A stretch of 64,000 nucleotides of DNA from SHZL01 sp963815185 (lineage in GTDB: Bacteria; Pseudomonadota; Gammaproteobacteria; Xanthomonadales; SZUA-36), in contig CAWFGC010000003.1 of the NCBI GenBank assembly GCA_963815185.1, positions 124,001 to 188,000 of the forward strand, written 5' to 3'. Both the position numbers and the translations under genes were made by a program. Below the pieces are notes generated by a model. It did no database searches, had not been told where the DNA came from, and saw only the letters and a program-made list of their open reading frames with translations. Shown in pieces: positions 44,677 to 53,589 of the stretch. The stretch's first letter is position 1, and each line of letters begins with the position of its first letter.

Positions 44677-45084
44677 GGCGGTAGACCCTCCTCGCGGCAG
44701 AACCGTGTGCGTTGCTACTTTTTAATAGGCCTCCACGGGTAAAACTAGGCTGTTTGATCAGCTTAATCCGAGGTTATATAAACACAATATAGTTGTTTAA
44801 GCAACCTACATTTGATCCCGAAAATCTGTAATCTAATGGTCAGCAATTTCGGCTGGTGATTCTCTGTATTCGCAGTAGGCGTTGGCTCTCAAGCACCTGT
44901 CGCAATAGGCTTAGTGAATAGTTTTAAACCAATTTCATGCCATATCGTGAAGAACGGGTAGTTCAATGTCAGACCACCTAGGGACCAGGGGAATTCAGCA
45001 TTTCAACGACGGCAGAATGGCAATCGGGTATTGGTCGCGAGGGTGGGGTGCATTATGTGTGCGTCAAGCTTTGAGGGCTTAAGC
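44677..45084. promoter_or_regulatory. Divergent promoter region between lysR and dmpE
   Basis: About 400 bp without a gene. A/T-rich stretches such as GGTTATATAAACACAATATA near 44772-44792 and TTGTTTAAGCAACC with dyad symmetry near 44793-44806 are candidate LysR boxes (T-N11-A) and promoter elements. I cannot place the -35/-10 boxes reliably. A TTG start at 45031 for dmpE is possible but 45085 is preferred. Confidence 0.5.
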
Positions 45085-45882
45085 ATGGATAAAGTAACTA
45101 TCAGGCAGTACGGTGACGAATTGTACGACGCATGGCTTGATCGCCGGGTTCTCAGCCCATTGGTGGAACGCGCGCCAGAGATCTCGCTGTCTGACGCCTA
45201 CGCCGTTCAGTTGCGGTTGGTAAACCGTCGGGTGCAGGCCGGTGAAACAATCATTGGTAAAAAGATTGGTCTTACCAGCAAGCCAATTCAGGACTTTCTT
45301 GGTGTCTTTGAGCCCGATTTTGGCCAGCTCACGTCGCGCATGCTGAGCACTGAAGATCAGGGCATAGACCTGGATCAACTGATTCAGCCAAAAGCCGAGG
45401 CCGAACTGGCTTTTGTGTTGAACGAAGATCTGATCGGGCCGGGAATAACAGCCACCGATGTCATACGTGCAACGGATTACGTGAGTCCTTGTTTTGAAAT
45501 AGTTGATTCGCGCATCCGTAACTGGCAATTGAAGATCCAGGACACAGTGGCCGACAACGCATCCTGTGGTGTTTTTATACTGGGCGATGTCAAAGGCGAT
45601 CCACGCAAGCTGGACATCACCATGGCCGGCATGGCCGTTTATAAAAATCGCAAGCTCTTTTCCACCGGCGTAGGCGCTGCCGTGCAGGGATCGCCAGTGA
45701 ATGCCGTGGTGTGGTTGGCGAACACGCTCGGCAAGCTGGGGCTGCCATTCCGCGCTGGCGAAATCATTCTTTCTGGCGCGCAGTCGGCAGTGGTGCCGGT
45801 CACATCAGGTGATGAGCTGGTATGTACCATTAGCGGGCTGGGGTCTTGCACAGCTCGTTTCCACGGTCGGAGCGCGTTATGA
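45085..45882 (+). CDS. dmpE: 2-keto-4-pentenoate hydratase
   Basis: 265 residues. SLSDAYAVQLRLVNRRVQAG, ETIIGKKIGLTSKPIQDFLG, IQPKAEAELAFVLNEDL and ATDYVSPCFEIVDSRIRNWQ give the hydratase/decarboxylase superfamily. It adds water to 2-hydroxypenta-2,4-dienoate to yield 4-hydroxy-2-oxovalerate. The first of five tightly packed genes dmpE-H-I-F-G; the stop overlaps the next start. It is distinguished from dmpH by order and by SGAQSAVVPVTSGD. Assignment between E and H is likely but rests on close paralogues. Confidence 0.85.
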   Translation: MDKVTIRQYGDELYDAWLDRRVLSPLVERAPEISLSDAYAVQLRLVNRRVQAGETIIGKKIGLTSKPIQDFLGVFEPDFGQLTSRMLSTEDQGIDLDQLIQPKAEAELAFVLNEDLIGPGITATDVIRATDYVSPCFEIVDSRIRNWQLKIQDTVADNASCGVFILGDVKGDPRKLDITMAGMAVYKNRKLFSTGVGAAVQGSPVNAVVWLANTLGKLGLPFRAGEIILSGAQSAVVPVTSGDELVCTISGLGSCTARFHGRSAL

Positions 45883-46673
45883 CTATTACGCTTAGCCGCG
45901 AGGATGTTGCATTGCTGACAGACCGCATCGAGGCCGCGCAGAACACCGCGCAGCCAATTGCCAAACTCACCGACGATTTTCCGGCGATGACGGTGGCAGA
46001 CGGTTACGCGGTGCAGTTGGAGTTGCGCCGCCGCTGGCTGGCCCAAGGGCGACGCCAGGTAGGTTGGAAGGCTGGCCTCACCTCCAAAGCCAAAATGGAG
46101 CAAATGGGCGTATTCGCGCCGGGCATAGGGTTTCTGATGGCGGACATGGCGCGGCCCGAGAATTCAACTGTGCGAACCGATGACCTTGTGCATCCGCGCG
46201 TGGAGTGCGAGGTTGCCTTTGTGACCAAGCACCCTCTAAAAGGTGACAGTTGTACGCGCGAGGAAGTATTGGCAGCAACGGATTTTGTAGTGCCAGCGCT
46301 GGAAATTATTGACTCGCGTTTCGCGGGGTTCAAGTTTGATCTGCAAAGTGTAATTGCTGACAATAGTTCTTCGGCTCGCTACATTGTAGGTGGTCGAGCT
46401 CGTTATCCCGGTGATCTGGATATCAGCTCACTGGGCTTGGTTATGGAGAAGAATGGCGAGGCAGTGGCCATGGCCTCGTCAGCCGAGGTGATGGAACATC
46501 CGGCTGAAGCCGTTGCGTTATTGGTGAAAGTTCTGGCCGAACTTGGCGAAGACCTGCCGGCGGGCAGCTTTGTGATGAGCGGCGGCATTACGGCAGCAAT
46601 TCCTGTGCAGTCGGGCGATCATATTCTTGCCCGCTATCAGGAGCTAGGCAGCATCTCCACCCGTTTCATCTAA
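45879..46673 (+). CDS. dmpH: 2-oxo-3-hexenedioate (4-oxalocrotonate) decarboxylase
   Basis: 264 residues, start overlapping the dmpE stop by 4 bp. MTVADGYAVQLELRRRWLAQ, GRRQVGWKAGLTSKAKMEQM, HPRVECEVAFVTKHPL and VVPALEIIDSRFAGFKFDLQ. The Arg/Lys-rich RQVGWKAGLTSKAK block and the GVFAPGIGFLMADM segment fit DmpH/XylI rather than the hydratase. It removes CO2 from 2-oxohex-3-enedioate using Mg2+, supplying the hydratase substrate. Both enzymes form a complex in known pathways. Confidence 0.85.
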   Translation: MTITLSREDVALLTDRIEAAQNTAQPIAKLTDDFPAMTVADGYAVQLELRRRWLAQGRRQVGWKAGLTSKAKMEQMGVFAPGIGFLMADMARPENSTVRTDDLVHPRVECEVAFVTKHPLKGDSCTREEVLAATDFVVPALEIIDSRFAGFKFDLQSVIADNSSSARYIVGGRARYPGDLDISSLGLVMEKNGEAVAMASSAEVMEHPAEAVALLVKVLAELGEDLPAGSFVMSGGITAAIPVQSGDHILARYQELGSISTRFI

Positions 46674-46711
46674 AGTACCCACTTTGTAGTAGTTCACCGG
46701 GGAGAAACACT

Positions 46712-46933
46712 ATGCCAATTATCGAATTGAACATTGCCGAAGGTCGTACGGCTGAGCAAAAGGCCGCCGCGATGGCCGCGATCACCGACGCAGTGGTTCG
46801 CACTCTGGACGTGCGGCCTGAGCAGGTGCGCATTCTGATCTGCGAGGCCAGCCCCGAGAACTTCTCCATCGCGGGTGAGACCATGGCCATGCGTATGGCG
46901 AGGGAGTCAGAGACGCCGGGGCGGGGCTCATGA
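46712..46933 (+). CDS. dmpI: 4-oxalocrotonate tautomerase
   Basis: 73 residues. After Met, Pro-1 of PIIELNIAEGRTAEQKAAAM is the catalytic base, and VRILICEASPENFSIAGETM closes the family text. The protein is about ten residues longer than the typical 62, with the tail ARESETPGRGS. It isomerises 2-hydroxymuconate to oxalocrotonate. GGGGAGAA is the ribosome-binding site. Its stop overlaps the dmpF start. Confidence 0.9.
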   Translation: MPIIELNIAEGRTAEQKAAAMAAITDAVVRTLDVRPEQVRILICEASPENFSIAGETMAMRMARESETPGRGS

Positions 46934-47844
46934 AAAAAATCAAGTGCGCCCTCATCGGGTCGGGCAATATTGGTACCGACCTGATCTACAAGATCCAGCG
47001 TAGTAAGGTCCTCGAACCCGTCTGGATGGTCGGAATCGATGCCGGGTCCGAGGGACTGACACGCGCCCGGGACATGGGCATGAAGACCACCGCCGATGGC
47101 GTAGACGGCTTGTTGCCCTATGTGCAACAAGATGAGATACAGATTGCCTTTGATGCGACATCGGCCTATGTGCAGGCGGAAAATTCGCGCAAACTCAACG
47201 AGCTCGGCGTCATGATGATCGACCTTACGCCTGCGGCCATCGGCCCGCTCTGCGTCCCGACCGTAAACCTTCGCGAGCACGCCCAGCGGGTGGAGATGAA
47301 TGTCAACATGATCTCCTGTGCGGGCCAGGCCACCATCCCCATTGTCAACGCTGTCGTGCAGGTCCAGGCAGTGGACTATGCAGAAATTGTGGCCAGCCTT
47401 GCCTCGCGCTCGGTCGGGCCGGGCACGCGGGCCAATCTCGACGAATTTACCTACACCACGTCAGGCGCCATTGTAAGTGTCGGAGGTGCCCGGCGTGGTA
47501 AGGCGCTGGGGGTGATCAATCCCGCCGATCCGCCAATGATAATGCGCAACACCATCAATTGCCTGACCGATGACGAGCCTGACCAGGCCGCTATCATCGA
47601 GTCCGTGCTTTCCATGATCGAGGCGGTGCAGGAATATGTTCCGGGTTTCCGCCTGGTCAACGGCCCCTTGTTTGACGGCAAACGAGTCTCGGTATTCATG
47701 GAAGTTGCCGGGCTCGGCGACTACCTGCCGCGCTACGCAGGGAATCTCGATATCATGACCGCGGCAGCCTGCCGTACTGCAGAGATGTTTGCAGAAGAGA
47801 TATTGGCCGGAACGATACACCTGGAACCCAGGAGGATCGCGTGA
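46930..47844 (+). CDS. dmpF: Acetaldehyde dehydrogenase (acylating)
   Basis: 304 residues. KCALIGSGNIGTDLIYKIQR is the NAD-binding fold, and VNMISCAGQATIPIVNAVVQ holds the catalytic Cys. LASRSVGPGTRANLDEFTYT and ALGVINPADPPMIMRNTINC follow. It converts acetaldehyde and CoA to acetyl-CoA and channels its substrate from the aldolase DmpG, whose start overlaps the end of this gene. Intact. Confidence 0.95.
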   Translation: MKKIKCALIGSGNIGTDLIYKIQRSKVLEPVWMVGIDAGSEGLTRARDMGMKTTADGVDGLLPYVQQDEIQIAFDATSAYVQAENSRKLNELGVMMIDLTPAAIGPLCVPTVNLREHAQRVEMNVNMISCAGQATIPIVNAVVQVQAVDYAEIVASLASRSVGPGTRANLDEFTYTTSGAIVSVGGARRGKALGVINPADPPMIMRNTINCLTDDEPDQAAIIESVLSMIEAVQEYVPGFRLVNGPLFDGKRVSVFMEVAGLGDYLPRYAGNLDIMTAAACRTAEMFAEEILAGTIHLEPRRIA

Positions 47845-48917
47845 TGAGTGACGAGAAAACGACGGGCATCGATCTCAGGGGACGCAAGGTCCTTTTGCAC
47901 GATATGTGCCTGCGTGACGGGATGCACGCCAAGGGCGAACAGATTTCGGTTGAGCAAATGGTCAGGGTAGCTACCGCGCTCGATGATGCAGGTGTCCGGC
48001 TACTTCAGGTGACGCATGGTGGCGGCCTGGGGGGCAATTCCCTGCAACTCGGTTTCGCTTTGGCCAGCAACGAAGAGTATCTGCAGGCAGTTGTGCCACT
48101 GATGAAGCAGGCTATCGTGTCGGTACTGTTGGTCCCGGGGCTGGGTACGATGCGTGAATTGCAATCCGCCTACGACTGCGGTGCGCGCAGTGTGCATGTA
48201 GCCACTCACTGCACCGAGGCTGATACCTCACCGCAACACATCGCTTATGCACGCAAGCTGGGTATGGACACCACCGGCTTTCTGATGATGGCGCACCTGA
48301 ATGACGCGCAGGGCTTGGCGAGTCAAGGGAAGTTGATGGAGTCTTACGGTGCGCAGACCATCTACATTACAGATTCAGCCGGATACATGTTGCCAGCTGA
48401 CGTTACGGCCAGAGTATCGGCCCTGCGCGATGTGCTCGAACCGGAGACCGAGATCGGCTTCCACGGTCATCACAATATGGGTATGGGTATCGCCAATTCG
48501 ATAGCTGCTATTGAGGCTGGTGCCAGTCGTATAGACGCGTCGGTTGCCGGTTTTGGCGCGGGTGCGGGCAATACGCCGATGGAGGTATTGGCGGCGGTGT
48601 GCGAACGCATGGGCATCGAAACCGGCGTCGACCTGTTCAAGCTGATGGACGTGGCGGAAGACATCATCGTGCCTATGATGGATCACCTGGTGCGCATTGA
48701 TAGAGAGTCGCTAACGCTGGGTTATGCAGGTGTTTATTCAACTTTTGTACTACCCGCCAAGCGTGCCGCTGAGCGCTTCGGTGTGCCCGCACGCGATATT
48801 CTCATTGAGCTTGGCCGCCTGAAAATGATTGGTGGACAGGAAGACATGATAGTGGATACCGCCATGAGCATGGCCAAGGAGCGGGGTTTGTTGAAGGACG
48901 TAGTACGGGCCGGGTGA
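47841..48917 (+). CDS. dmpG: 4-hydroxy-2-oxovalerate aldolase
   Basis: 358 residues (GTG at 47841, or the ATG three bases later). KVLLHDMCLRDGMHAKGEQI (Arg, Asp at the metal), LLVPGLGTMRELQSAYDCGA and FHGHHNMGMGIANSIAAIEA (two metal His) are HMG-CoA-lyase-like TIM-barrel motifs. The C-terminal communication domain ends AMSMAKERGLLKDVVRAG. It produces pyruvate and acetaldehyde and forms a complex with DmpF. The last 40 codons and the following 310 bp are duplicated at 30025. Confidence 0.95.
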   Translation: MMSDEKTTGIDLRGRKVLLHDMCLRDGMHAKGEQISVEQMVRVATALDDAGVRLLQVTHGGGLGGNSLQLGFALASNEEYLQAVVPLMKQAIVSVLLVPGLGTMRELQSAYDCGARSVHVATHCTEADTSPQHIAYARKLGMDTTGFLMMAHLNDAQGLASQGKLMESYGAQTIYITDSAGYMLPADVTARVSALRDVLEPETEIGFHGHHNMGMGIANSIAAIEAGASRIDASVAGFGAGAGNTPMEVLAAVCERMGIETGVDLFKLMDVAEDIIVPMMDHLVRIDRESLTLGYAGVYSTFVLPAKRAAERFGVPARDILIELGRLKMIGGQEDMIVDTAMSMAKERGLLKDVVRAG

Positions 48918-49227
48918 ATGCGGCAGGATCCACAGCTAACCAGGCTACACTTAGTGCTTCACCGATTCTCATTTGCCGATTCCCTCCTAATTGGAAGTGA
49001 CTGCGTCTTATAGCCGCTATTTCAATGGGTGATTCGATCGGAAGTTCAGTACCCGCTATAGTGCTTTCAGTCACTTCAATGTTGGTCTAGCGCATCCATT
49101 TTGTGAACAGTAACCATGGTTCCAATGAAAAACGAGGAACGGTCAATGAAAATTCGCAATACTCATAAGCTGAAGCAACGGGTGGAGGAGATAATGACTA
49201 GCCGCAGTTGGATCCGGCAGTTTGCGG
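48797..49227 (+). repeat. 431-bp duplication, copy 2 (source, dmpG end)
   Basis: Matches 30025-30455 base by base with four substitutions and no gaps. It includes the dmpG 3' end and the short start of the LVIVD-repeat gene (MTSRSWIRQFA at 49193). It is cut exactly at 49227, where the IS91 fragment begins. Confidence 0.92.
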
Positions 49228-49622
49228 CGCATAGGAACTATTAACCACCTTTCCAGGCATTCAGACAAGTATCGGGGGGGTTGTTTCTGATCGCAGATGC
49301 GACTCTGGCGCCCCCAGCACCACCGGAATCTTCACTGGACAGGCAGTTGCACGCAGCGCCAACGACCCTCAATGGCTCCATTCCCGCATGACAGCCAAAA
49401 CCGCCCCTGGGCCGACCCGCCCACGGGACATCAAATCAGGTTAAACGTCTGTTCCTGGTGGCCGGGCGGCGCCCGCGCCAGGGAGCCATTGAGTTCCTCG
49501 CGTTGCTGAACATGCCCCAGAATCTTCGCGATCAGCAGCGGCTCCTCGATGCGGGCCCGGTGCTTGAAGTTGGGGGCGAATACGCCATGAAAGCGCGTCA
49601 GGTTGAGCCTCGGCTTGGGGGA
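49227..49622 (-). mobile_element. IS91-family element end, copy A
   Basis: Begins GCGCATAGGAACTATTAACC, the same as copy B at 52513, so this is the element terminus. The minus strand encodes the end of an IS91 transposase, with LTRFHGVFAPNFKHRA intact and the next 140 bp deleted relative to copy B. It is only a 3' fragment. It interrupts the LVIVD-repeat gene start on the left and an unknown gene on the right. Confidence 0.8.
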
Positions 49623-49846
49623 TCCCCGTATAGCCTGGAATAACGCGTACCGCTGTGAACAAGCTTTGCACCACCTTCTTCCAATTGATAGCTGATGTCT
49701 TGATCAAGAACGTAATATCGTTCATCGCTCCTGAATTCGTAGGTACGGCCATTGCGTAACCAAAAACCTACCAGTTCAGAGGGAATAGATACCTTTCCTG
49801 CGGTGGGTCGTTTATACCAGTCAAAGTCCATGGTGATCTCATTCAT
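49623..49846 (-). pseudogene. 5' fragment of unknown gene cut by IS91 end
   Basis: From 49846 the minus strand reads MNEITMDFDWYKRPTAGKVS, IPSELVGFWLRNGRTYEFRS and DERYYVLDQDISYQLEEGGA to GTRYSRLYGDP, then runs into IS91 sequence. It has no signal peptide, and the family is unknown. The beta-rich text suggests a small ligand-binding or repeat domain. The 3' part has been removed by the element. Confidence 0.55.
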
Positions 49847-49924
49847 TAGGTCGATATGAAGTTTCAGGCACTACTTCTTATGCATAAACAGTTCAATTTT
49901 CGAACCCGTTTCGACCGGAAACAG

Positions 49925-51379
49925 CTAATACTTAGTGTCAACCCAGTGAGCGAGTCTCCCAGCGCACGGGAATCCATTCTTGTCCTTATGCTGGTTCAAG
50001 GTCATGGTCTGCTTCTTGCGTTTGAACCGCTTACCACAAAAGGAACACTCATATACGTAAGTTGGGCCAAAGCTTGGCGTGCCAAAACTGCGGCTTGCTT
50101 TGGACGCCCGGGCTTTTCGTGCTTTTGAAGCCGGAGCAGAAAAAGCCATTCCCGATCGCCGTATTGGAACCCTAACTGTTGTCGGAGCAACTGCAACCGG
50201 CCCACTGGGTGACAATTCAAGCTCAAAACGTGGAACAAATGACTGGTTCGTCACCTGTGCCCCCTGTATCCGATCTGCCCTGTAAGAGCGGTGTTGGTCT
50301 TTTCCGACGTCATGCGCGTGGAGGATGATGTTCCTGTCCTTGGTACGACGCAATGAATACGGTTCGATCCTCCGGATGGAGCCTTTGTATAGCAAATCAA
50401 CACACAGGCGGTTGGCTGCGGCAAAACGGATGATTTCGAGATAGGATTGTGCAATACGGGGTATGGGCAATCTAAGCGTACGCGCCCGAATAACCTCCTC
50501 ACCCGCTGCTCCCACATAGGCTGCGGGTATCACGGCGGTACGGCCGCCCTCCAGCCAGTCAAAGAATGCTGGCAACTCATCCCAGAAGCTCTTGAATGGG
50601 GGCAACGCGGGCAATTGGTGCGACAGCATCGCACTCCAGCCGCCTTCCAAATCCACTCGATGCGGCTGCAAATCAGCAAAAGCGGGAATTGTAATACCCT
50701 TGAACCGACACTTCTGGCGTATCACGTCGAGAAGCACGGATGCGGACGGCCTGGCTTCGTCGTTTCGGTAAAGGTTTATTACATCGTAAAGGTCGCGGGG
50801 GCGCGCTCGTTCTGCGAGCGCTCGCACCTTCTCGCCGAAGGCCTCTTCATAGGCATAGGACTGCACCGCAATGCCGCCTTCCGGGATGTCTGTGTATGGG
50901 TGAAATACCGATGACGGAACCGGTGCCAACACAACGCATTCATCTGCGGTCAGGTCGAGCTTGATGCGCGGCATGTTTTTGCCCCGCGGAGACACGGGAC
51001 CCTGATACCCGACCTTTCCCTGGCAAGACTTTTTGCCCCTGGGATTGGTGTAGATGTCGAATTTCTGGGCATCGGGAGGCAGTTCGATACCCGTCCGTTC
51101 ATAGATACGCTCACCAATCTCTCTAAACACGCCCTGCAGAAACTCGGTGTCAAGATGCGACTCGTCTGTCAATGTGAAATCGAGATCCTCGGAAAACCGG
51201 TATGTCTCAACAAAGCACTTCTTAAGGCACGTCCCACCCTTGAACACCCAAGTGCGCGCCAGCGCATCATGGTTGTGAATGCCCCACAACATCCAACCCA
51301 GCACGTAGTCCTTTTCCACAACATGGGGGTTTAGGCCCAGCGCCGTGGCCGCGTCGATGATTTCACGTTTATCAATCAT
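49925..51379 (-). CDS. AbiEii/AbiGii-type nucleotidyltransferase toxin with WYL and zinc-finger tail
   Basis: 484 residues from ATG at 51379, which overlaps the antitoxin end. KDYVLGWMLWGIHNHDALAR, TWVFKGGTCLKKCFVETYRF and SEDLDFTL (nucleotidyltransferase GG...DLD core) are AbiEii-like. EEAFGEKVRALAERARPRDL is its second conserved block. Around 312-390, EIIRFAAANRLCVDLLYKGS, RRIEPYSLRRTKD and QHRSYRADRIQG form a WYL-like ligand-sensing domain. Near 440-475, ECSFCGKRFKRKKQ...NQHKDKNGFPC is a CxxC...HxxxxxxxC zinc site. Extra domains beyond the usual 300-residue toxin are unusual. AbiE toxins transfer nucleotides to tRNA and stop growth. Confidence 0.85.
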   Translation of the reverse strand: MIDKREIIDAATALGLNPHVVEKDYVLGWMLWGIHNHDALARTWVFKGGTCLKKCFVETYRFSEDLDFTLTDESHLDTEFLQGVFREIGERIYERTGIELPPDAQKFDIYTNPRGKKSCQGKVGYQGPVSPRGKNMPRIKLDLTADECVVLAPVPSSVFHPYTDIPEGGIAVQSYAYEEAFGEKVRALAERARPRDLYDVINLYRNDEARPSASVLLDVIRQKCRFKGITIPAFADLQPHRVDLEGGWSAMLSHQLPALPPFKSFWDELPAFFDWLEGGRTAVIPAAYVGAAGEEVIRARTLRLPIPRIAQSYLEIIRFAAANRLCVDLLYKGSIRRIEPYSLRRTKDRNIILHAHDVGKDQHRSYRADRIQGAQVTNQSFVPRFELELSPSGPVAVAPTTVRVPIRRSGMAFSAPASKARKARASKASRSFGTPSFGPTYVYECSFCGKRFKRKKQTMTLNQHKDKNGFPCAGRLAHWVDTKY

Positions 51380-52178
51380 TGGGGTCTTTCGAAATCCAGC
51401 TGGGCGGCACCCAGAGCCGCCATCTTGAAACCAGCCGCGTGCACTCAAGCGCTGGATCGAGCTTGGCGTTGCCTTTTGTCAATTTTCCCCGACAGCTCTG
51501 AACCAATTCCAACGCGCTGGAATGTTTTTCAGCCAGGAACCCGAGGCGTTTGAAGATTGCCCCATTGCCAAGTCTTTCGGCGTATTCGATCAACAGTTCA
51601 TCGTTGCGGTCCGAACGCTTGAAATATTCCGCAGTGCAATCCGAGACATATTGTGCGCCGCCCCCCAGGGAAGGATCATTCAACATATCGATAATTGTCC
51701 GGTGAACATCTGAGACCAGTATTTTGGTGGCGCCTCGCCACACCGGCTTGGTTCCAAAGATGCTTTTCTCGGACACATGGTGCAAGGTGAAAAGCGCGCC
51801 GTGGCGCTGTTCCTCGCGTTTTCGCACGGGACGCGCTGTCATCACAACAATGTCGCGGAAAAGCTGCTCAGAGAGATCCCAGTGCTCAGCAGCAGTTCTT
51901 CCACCGATATAAGCCGGAGCATATAACGCCGGCACAAGTACCCAAGGGTCGGCCAGAACATGTTCGCTTTCGAGTGAATCCAGGGGCACAGGCACGTAAG
52001 CGCCGCGACCGACACGTCTCAGCCAGCCCTGGCTGGCCCAGCGTGAAAGAAGTTTGGCTGCTTCCGTTCTACCTACGGAAATCGTCGCCACGACATCGTT
52101 AATCCTGATGACGTCATTGGCCGCCCGCATTACTGATGCGAGTCGTTTTCGGCCCGTTGGAAGAGTGTTTTGCTGCAC
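51372..52178 (-). CDS. AbiEi-family antitoxin (winged helix)
   Basis: 268 residues. AANDVIRINDVVATISVGRT, EAAKLLSRWASQGWLRRVGR and GAYVPVPLDSLESEHVLADP are the winged-helix N-terminus of AbiEi antitoxins. AEHWDLSEQLFRDIVVMTAR and VSDVHRTIIDMLNDPSLGGG follow. It overlaps the toxin gene by 8 bp and is transcribed first. It likely binds inverted repeats upstream and blocks the promoter. Confidence 0.85.
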   Translation of the reverse strand: MQQNTLPTGRKRLASVMRAANDVIRINDVVATISVGRTEAAKLLSRWASQGWLRRVGRGAYVPVPLDSLESEHVLADPWVLVPALYAPAYIGGRTAAEHWDLSEQLFRDIVVMTARPVRKREEQRHGALFTLHHVSEKSIFGTKPVWRGATKILVSDVHRTIIDMLNDPSLGGGAQYVSDCTAEYFKRSDRNDELLIEYAERLGNGAIFKRLGFLAEKHSSALELVQSCRGKLTKGNAKLDPALECTRLVSRWRLWVPPSWISKDPND

Positions 52179-52512
52179 AGCCTAACTATACTTTAAAGTC
52201 TATAATTCACGTTTTTAGTGAATTTATGAAGATTTAGTATATCAATAAGTTAAGCCAGATTCAACGTAATCAATGCTACTCAATAGCTATATTTCGCAAT
52301 TTCTGAGAAATAGAGCAGATATAATATACTTATAAGTATCCGTTAGTCGGCTGTTGGTCGGGCGTCCTATTCAACCCAATACTTCGTGGTAAAGGATAAG
52401 CTGTGGCAGATACCTACGGGTAAGTTTGCGGAAGCAAAGTGGCCTGTCAATCCAAGGGCCCGAAAGATATATCATTTATAAACAAATACATATCATAATA
52501 ATGCACAATATC
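52179..52512. promoter_or_regulatory. AT-rich upstream region of the abiE-like operon
   Basis: Directly upstream of the antitoxin start lies ACTTTAAAGT, a perfect 10-bp palindrome (52190-52199), in an AT-rich stretch to about 52345. It is the likely promoter and operator. From 52346 to the IS91 border at 52513 I see no gene. Confidence 0.5.
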
Positions 52513-53588
52513 GCGCATAGGAACTATTAACCACCTTTCCAGGCATTCAGACAAGTATCGGGGGGGTTGTTTCTGATCGCAGATGCGACTCTGGCGCCCC
52601 CAGCACCACCGGAATCTTCGCCGGCAAGGCAGTTGCACGCAGCGCCAACGACCCTCAATGGCTCCATTCCCGCATGACAGCCGAACCCGCCCCTGGGCCG
52701 ACCCGCCCACGGGGCATCAAATCAGGTTAAACGTCTGTTCCTGGTGGCCGGGCGGCGCCCGCGCCAGGGAGCCATTGAGTTCCTCGCGTTGCTGAACATG
52801 CCCCAGAATCTTCGCGATCAGCAGCGGCTCCTCGATGCAGGCAATGACCCGCAGCGTGCCGCCGCAGTGGGGACAGGCCTCGATATCGATGGCAAAGACC
52901 CGCTTGAGGCGCTGCATCCATGAGAGCGGGGCAAGCGGCCTGTCGGCATCCACCCTGCCGCGCGCGCGTCGCGGCACGATGCGGGCCCGGTGCTTGAAGT
53001 TGGGGGCGAACGCACGCGCGACGGCTTCGCTCCCTTACTTCTTACGCTACGCGTAAAGCGTGCGGTCGCTTTCGCCTGCGCTATGGAAGCGCGTCAGGTT
53101 GAGCCTCGGCTTGGGGATGAGCGCAGCGAGTCTGGCCATGGCCGCTCCTGCGCATCCCTGCACCCGCGGCATACCGTACATCCTATACGTAAAATCCAAC
53201 GGCTCCAGCACCACGTGGGTCGAGCCGTCCCTGAACGGCTGTTTGTATTGGTAGACGACCCGGCCGCGGCCATCGACGGACAGCCGCTTGGTGGCAATGG
53301 GCGGGCGGGTGATGTAGCGGCACAGGCGTTCCAGGCGGCTGCGTTGATACGCTTCACAAACGGCGGCGGCGTGCAGTGAAAAGCCCGCCACCTTGGCCAG
53401 CAGGGGGATGTTGGACCTCTCTTCCATCGGCGGGACACTGTACAGGGTAAGAGCCTTGCGCCCGGCGTGGGGACCGATGGCAATTCGATAATTCACGGAT
53501 GCAGCCTGTAGCTGGTCCAGGCTGGAACCGGCTTCGAAATCGAGCGCAGGACACTCCGGGTCTGCAATCAGCAGGCCCCGGCGTGGAT
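52513..53588 (-). mobile_element. IS91-family element end, copy B, transposase split by ~70-bp insertion
   Basis: Starts with the same GCGCATAGGAACTATTAACC terminus as copy A. The minus strand encodes ALDFEAGSSLDQLQ, AKVAGFSLHAAAVCEAYQRS, RLERLCRYITRPPIATKRLS and DGSTHVVLEPLDFTYRMYGM, then PKPRLNLTRFHS. The C-terminal zinc-ribbon part (RVFAIDIEACPHCGGTLRVI) is in another frame at 52717-52977. Between them about 70 bp (53011-53078), absent from copy A, break the text FHGVFAPNFKHRARIV. The N-terminal HUH region is missing. The right edge abuts phaC. Confidence 0.82.
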
Positions 53589-53589
53589 C

